Shown in pieces: positions 56,481 through 64,000 of a stretch of DNA of 64,000 nt. Every line of letters begins with the position of its first letter. Within the stretch, counting starts at the first letter, position 1. The position numbers were made by a program, and so were the translations under genes. Origin of the DNA: Gloeophyllum trabeum ATCC 11539 (Eukaryota; Basidiomycota; Agaricomycetes; Gloeophyllales; Gloeophyllaceae); contig NW_006920419.1 of the NCBI RefSeq assembly GCF_000344685.1, positions 972,876 to 1,036,875 of the forward strand, given 5' to 3'. The notes under the pieces were generated by a model, which searched no databases, was not told where the DNA came from, and saw only the letters and a program-made list of their open reading frames with translations.

Positions 56481-59219
56481 TGTTAGGTATAATTATCCAG
56501 AGGATAGACTAAGAGGATGGGTTGCGGAATAATACAGGCGGGCGAGGGTGGGTCGAGCAACGAGAAAGACCCAGCATTCCGAGCTTTATAGGAGGGTCGG
56601 ACATGCTTTGGCCATGCGGGTTCGGGTGCCATCTTCAGAACAGCGTTGTCCGCTGCTCTGGGCTCATGAGACGCCTAATTATGATCAAAGAAGCACAACT
56701 TGTGGAGTCTGCTTTGGGTCTCCGAGAGTGTTCGGCACAAACAGCGTCTCCCAGGTCGACCCTTTTGGCCGCGGAGACACACAGGGATCGGGCAAGGGCT
56801 CGAACCTAAATAAAACTTGTGCCGTTTCCAGGCCTACGATTCTTTGTTCTGGCTAGTAGAGCGACGTCGACCGCACCGTCGCGACTACCCTGAGTCTACC
56901 TCACTCATCCCATGATTTTCTGAAACGTTCATGATAACGTGCTGACATCGAAGTATAGCCGCCTTGACTATCGGAGATGCGAATGTAAAGCGGTGCATGG
57001 GAGATTAGCTTTTCTTGGATGCGCGTCAAGCAACCCTTGATTGAAAGATCATGCTCGGGGTGTACCCTCAAGCAAAGGGATAGTAGAGAACTCCAATGAG
57101 ACTTCAAGACTTGTGGAGATCGCGAACGTCAGAATCCGTCTCACGAGGGCATCTCATCCATATTCGCGAAATGAAAGAATGAATCCGTGGAATGAGGGCA
57201 CGGCCATATCACTGTTCCTTGTCAACACTACCCCGCACTCCACTGAGTGCGGACGTGCGATCTTGAATGTTGGATTAGGCATAGCCCGTGCTTCACGAAG
57301 AGATCCACATATACTATCCAATCCTCGACACCGAGCGGACTCCTTTAACTGTCAGTCTCCGAGATACTGAGACAGACCAAGAATCCACCAACTCACTATG
57401 AGCCCTGCCAAGGGCGGTGAGTACATTTCAGTACGCAAAACCGCCACGAAGCAAACAGAGGGATGGTACAGTCCCATAGCGCCACCGATGGTGAGGCTCG
57501 TGCCATGGTATGGAACGACGAAGACTGGTCAGCGGATGGCACGACCGCTGCTAACTCCGCTTCTCGAAGCTCCGAAGGGCGGGCAACCCACCGACAGTAA
57601 ATAGTAACTGACAATCAACAGGCCAGCGTTCATGAGAACCGTTCACAGGGATTCTAAGTCAGTAAGACCGAAAAGCCGATGTGGTGCAAACCCGGATATC
57701 AGGCGCCTTTCCCTGCAAATAACGCGACTCCGTTTAGTGAATCACAATATTGTTACGTTCCGACACTATCTCTTTGCTGACAAGGTTTCCGCGATGAATG
57801 TGAGGGAGCCGATGTGCGTAGACTTACCAATTTGGGTAACATCCTTGAACGAGTAAATACGATCACAAGAAGTCGCTATCGCCGTGACTCGCCGGGCTGA
57901 CACTCAGTGCGATGGACGGCTCCAGTTCAGTCAGCCTTGGCGCCTTTCCAGACTCTTGAACGCCTGATCCGAGACTTAAATAGAGACGTCTTTCGCGCGA
58001 CGAGCATATTATGGACAAGCCGGCAGGAATAGTGAAGGGAAGAGCTAGCGGCAAACAGCATGAAAACCAGGGGCCAGACGCTGGGCCATGAGGTTCGAAT
58101 ACACTGAGGCACGTAAGGCAAAACTGTTCAACGTGGCCCAGAGTCCAATATCGCTCCATGACGGAGAAAGGAGGATGGAAGCATCCATTACGCAAGTGCA
58201 GCAAGCCGTGCCAAAGCCTGTCGGCCTTTCTAAAGACTTAGGCCCTGCGTCGATGAACAGATAGGAACAAAGCAGGGAGCTCGACGCGAAGCAGAGTTTA
58301 AGTATTTTTGGTCGTTCGCGATTTCATGTTTCCCGTCTAGTTGTTGCTCGACCAGCGACGCCCAGGTCGGGCGAGATTTTCAAGGCGGTTCCATCCGAAA
58401 GTCGTCTTATTTCGTAATTTTCGGGTGGCATCTGTCCAGGTAAGTCGATAGAATCGTGCCAGACACTTCCAGCAAGGATATTCTGATATACAGTCGCGTC
58501 TGGGCAACCGTTATATAGCTAGACGATGAGATGGAAGGTAATCGAACGCAGTGCGTTATACGTGGATGCTCTCTCGGGTGCACACGGAGCCCAGATGTGG
58601 CGGCGTATTTGTTGCTGCTTGTGGGTAACATTGCAGGTGGCGGCGGAAACCGACAAACAACCTTTCCTTGTTGCTTTCATTCATGTTTCATCTTAAAGAG
58701 CTAACGCTAAATCTAATATCCACGTGTATGAAGCTCCAAATACTACTTTACCACCGGCCCCGCCCCAACTCCAAAATCACCTCGGCTTGTAACCAGTCTC
58801 TATGGCAGCCTCATGAAAGAAGAGGCTGAGAGGAAGGCATCGAAGAGTGTGCGCGTGGTTTCTCTCTGTGTATCATTTGTCCCATGCTGCTTATCCCACT
58901 GCGAACGGCCGACGAGAAATTGCGCATCGGTTTGTCCAGGGAAGCGATGTACTCAGGCTGTGGCATCTGTAACGCCTTTCCCCACACAACCTGTACCGAT
59001 CGCAGCAGTGAACGGGCATTTGTGTTCTCCGCCGGTGAGTATACAGTAATGGCACAAATATGATGCCTCTAGGAGCAGGGCCACAATTTCTCGTCTTAAG
59101 TATCAGCGTCCTCTTTCTCGGCGACGGAACTGATAACCACGGACTTCGGCATCGGAGGCCTTAGCAGGAGATGAGGTTAATATCAAGAGGAGGTACCAAT
59201 GACTCCAAAGGAAAAGGAC
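56481..59219. other. Long intergenic region
   Basis: About 2.7 kb. Several short open frames (56522-56856, 57041-57370, 57398-57604, 58813-59049) show no conserved features and no convincing splice partners. No tRNA or other RNA gene seen. Confidence 0.4.
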
Positions 59220-61107
59220 TTACTCTGAGCACCCGGTGTCGTCACTAGCATTACGGACCCGAAAGTAGAGCATCGGCAAGGCTACAACCAGTCCTGCTAC
59301 CAATAGAACCCAGGTGGAAAGGAATATGTTCATATAACTACCACAAGTTAGACATCAGTGCATCACGGCATACCCAGCTGTAAGTTGGGCGGAAACACGT
59401 ACGGTAAGCCCACAGCATCGGCCCCAAAAGCGCCCGCGGCACCTGCGGATTGCATTGAGTGATCTACGATTGAACGCTCTGATTAGTCGCCGATATCACC
59501 GAGCACACATGATGGCGTCCGTACAGAATCCCGCGTAGTAAGCCAGCTTCGCGGGATCGTCGGTCATAGCGCCCATGATCCAGTAAACGAAACTCTGATA
59601 CATTGCACCGAGTGCACCGCAAAACCCGTACAGCAAGACTCTGCCTGCATATCCCTTGTCGAATATATCCATCTTGAGCGAGTTGACAGGTATGGACTCT
59701 CGGGTATAGTTTCTGGGTAATCAGCCTTAGTCACGGGTCATCCCCAGAAGCCCAACTTATCCTTATAATTACCTTTGGTAGATAAATGCCCAGACGTGAA
59801 CGATGAAGGTGAGTGATATAAGTATCCCCCATCCGTAGAACGCTCGGAGGCGTCGAGTAAGCCCGCGCTGATCCAGGACGAAACCGATAAGGATGGAACC
59901 GAGGATGGTCGAGACCCAGTAGACGAGATTATTGAGAGAACGTGTTCTGATGTTGAATAGGGCAGCATTATAGTCGTTGAATTCTATACGGATATGATGA
60001 GAACGTCAGTCCCGACAATAATATCGTCGTCTGAAAAGATGCATACGCCAGGTGAAGTACCAATTACTCGCGAAAAACATAGGGAAGAGAAGAAGCACCA
60101 TGGGATCGCTCTTGAGCGAGAAATATAGACTATGAAGTTCCGATCTCCAGGAAGGACGACGAGGGGTGGTGACTTTGGTACCATCGGAGCGATACATGCG
60201 ATTTGGGTCTACCATGATGAGTGGGACCGCCATGCCTACAGTGTTCAGTGTAATGAGACCGATCTGGGCAAACAATGTGTTTTTCAGCCAAAACGCATGC
60301 GAGCGTGCCATTCAGGACGCACGTAAGTCCCGTTGCTGACTGCGGAAGCAGATTAGTCGGAAACTAGAATGGCCGGAGGTTACCGCAACGCACCAGAGTT
60401 CGTCTGCAAACCATCCAATAGTGTCAGTATCCAAGTACCAATCGCAAACCAGCATTGTACACACCTTGAGATGAATGTTCTCACCGAGGGATACAGTAGC
60501 GCCTACGACCCCTCCTAAGTTATATATAGCCCAGAAGATACTGATGAATCTTCCACGCTGGGAGTCTGTAGGATATGCCATCATGAGGGTACTCTGGGCC
60601 GTCCAAAGAAGGGCGGCACAGAGACCCTCGATCCCGCCTGCCGTTATGACAAACCAACCGGCATTGGGATTAATATTGATCACCCTACCGTACACATGTC
60701 AAACATCGGTTGGGAAAGCATAAGGAACAAACGCACAAGTATGATATGAGACCGAGGACGTATCCCGTGGTGCCGAGGAAGAGTGTGAGCCGCGGACCGA
60801 GCATATTCATGACAGATCTATGCACAGAGACATACTTAGCCGAGTTCTTGCATCAATCCGAGCAACGATCCTACCCTGCAAAGACTGATAATAATGCAAG
60901 TGCAGCATACAAAGCCGAATTGGCGTTCGCGCTTGTTCTAGGGTCGACCTGCCCTGCCCCTCCCAGACCGGTCATCGCATTATACAGCCCAGCACACGTG
61001 AAGCAAACAAGGCCAAGCATGGACACTTGAGCATATGGACTTTGATATACTCCCTTAATCCCATTAGGTTTACGACCATCCTCGACGACGGAAAGCACTT
61101 GAGCCAT
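59220..61107 (-). CDS. UNC93-like major facilitator family membrane protein (copy 2)
   Basis: Reverse strand, many exons. Start MAQVLSVVEDGRKPNGIKGV, then YQSPYAQVSMLGLVCFTCAG, LYNAMTGLGGAGQVDPRTSA, NMLGPRLTLFLGTTGYVLGL, INPNAGWFVITAGGIEGLCA, ALLWTAQSTLMMAYPTDSQR, IFWAIYNLGGVVGATVSLGE, a 10-nt exon at 60394-60403 that completes TNSVSNGTY, IGLITLNTVGMAVPLIMVDP, NRMYRSDGTKVTTPRRPSWR, LKSDPMVLLLFPMFFASNWY and NIFLSTWVLLVAGLVVALPM before the stop at 59220-59222. Collinear with the copy at 28121-30023, with the same micro-exon. Transport substrate unknown. No disabling change noticed, though two exon borders in the middle were not checked base by base. Confidence 0.8.
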
Positions 61108-62386
61108 TGTGAGGAGGGTAGAGGGGGTGGGCGACTGCTGGGATAATTTCTCAAGGTAAGACGTACCTATTTATCCTCCTTCAGAAGCCAAATTGAGGGC
61201 CAGCTGTGCCTGCATTGGTAGCATACTCGGGCGCTTGCACAGCGACGAGCGCCTATGTATATGGTAGGCTCAAAGTCATTCAACGACAAAATGTCGGCAG
61301 ATCTGCAGTGAGAATCCTCAGCGCTCTACTATGCAAATAACAGCTGTCTGAGTCAGAGACGTGGAGTTCTCCGGCCCACTGAGACGGCGACTATGAACGA
61401 GAAAGGGTTCAGTATTGGGTCGCTGACAGTCAGTATGGATCGATAGGAAATACGCACATAGCCACCATGCAGGACTCCTTCGGGCCGTTCCTACTTCTGA
61501 AGAGACCTGCCATTTTCGATTCCTAGTGGGATGGCATAGCAGTCCTCCAGTGTAATGCTGCACTGCGTGTATGCGGGCTAGAACGTAGCGAACACATCCG
61601 CGCGAGCAGTTAAGGTAACCGCGCGGAGCCGACGCTCGTTTGGGGCATGTACATTGTTCTGATTCCTGGATCAACATCATGACTCCGACAAATTTGAGAA
61701 ACCCAGTGAGCAACTGGTTCTCCATCCGTCGCTCAACTACTTAGTCTCCCATAGACTGAGTCATTATTGAGTAGGATGGCAGATAGCCGTCGGGAGTCCT
61801 GTCCGAAGTCTGTACGATCGTCATACGCTGAACCCAAGCTCCCCGAGTTATACCGTTGTACAGAGGAGAGCGCCCGAGCAGCCTGGGGCATGAGGATGTT
61901 TGACGCTCAGTATGTAGTACTGTCAGGACGTTCAAGCTTCAAGTTGGGGTGACTTACTTGCAAGCAACTTGGGGCTTGCGTGCCTCGCGGAAAGGAAGTG
62001 CTCCGCCCAGTCGAAATTCGCGGTGTTTGGGCAGTGCCCCGGGCATGTCGCGGCAGCAACCTTCCGGGTGGCGTAGGGCGTGAGAATTCTTCAGGCTTTG
62101 CAACCCGCAGCATATACCCGCATTGCTACACTTCCAGCTATTTCAAGTTTCTCCTCAATATTAATAGTCCTTCTACATCTCTAACAGTTTCGCATTCTTG
62201 TACTATCAGAGGTCCCGTGCTACGCAGACTGGTCATGTCGACATCCCTAATGATCCCCGTTGCAAAGTACCGACGAATCGCCGCTATAGGACGGCACCGT
62301 AGCTGGCCATAGAGCACATTTAAGGACGATGTCTTGGACTTGAGCGCTTGAGGAACCTCCGTCGGCGCCGACCATTGCGACGCAAT
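61108..62386. other. Intergenic region
   Basis: About 1.3 kb between divergent genes. Frames at 61318-61725 and 61980-62312 have no recognisable content. Confidence 0.4.

Positions 62387-64000
<1,614 letters not shown>

Overview
The window looks like a scaffold piece from a filamentous basidiomycete, most likely an agaricomycete. The reasons are dense genes on both strands, many introns of about 48-75 nt with GT/AG ends, and basidiomycete-style families (F-box proteins of the LALTCRxF type, UNC93-like permeases, HsbA-like secreted proteins, a GH1 beta-glucosidase). No ribosome binding sites, operons or CRISPR-like arrays are seen. Two runs of N (6716-7620 and 32895-33847) are assembly gaps. 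All gene models are hand-spliced by eye from reading frames and splice sites.

Left part (1-22 kb): the start of an Arg/Tyr/Asp-rich protein leaving the left edge; ORC2; an isocitrate-lyase/PEP-mutase enzyme; two HsbA-like genes on either side of a mobile element with ~420-bp inverted arms; the cytosolic Fe-S assembly WD40 protein CIA1; a TOK-type two-pore potassium channel; a third HsbA-like gene; an F-box protein; a small secreted Ala/Pro-rich protein; and orotate phosphoribosyltransferase (URA5).

Middle part (22-36 kb): a jacalin-type lectin gene, then a decayed tandem copy of the block lectin / HsbA-like / derlin. Each ancestral gene survives intact only once: the lectin in the first unit, the HsbA-like gene and derlin in the second. 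Next come a UNC93-like permease and a short-chain dehydrogenase, a suspicious duplicated contig end around the second gap, and a 345-bp mariner-type MITE.

Right part (36-64 kb): two paralogous, little-known genes (36.5-38.4 and 40.0-42.7 kb) encoding predicted secreted proteins built from repeated ~50-residue modules, one module per exon. They are followed by a second short-chain dehydrogenase, a small secreted protein, a D-2-hydroxyacid dehydrogenase, the ribosome-quality-control ubiquitin ligase LTN1, an unknown 141-residue protein, a second UNC93-like permease and a GH1 beta-glucosidase that runs off the right edge and carries an in-frame stop.

Housekeeping genes (ORC2, CIA1, URA5, derlin, LTN1) are interleaved with duplicated, fast-changing secreted or accessory families (four HsbA-like genes, two lectin copies, two modular-repeat genes, two SDRs, two UNC93-like permeases). 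The repeated local duplication of the second group is the main theme. The best candidate for something undescribed is the exon-modular repeat gene pair.
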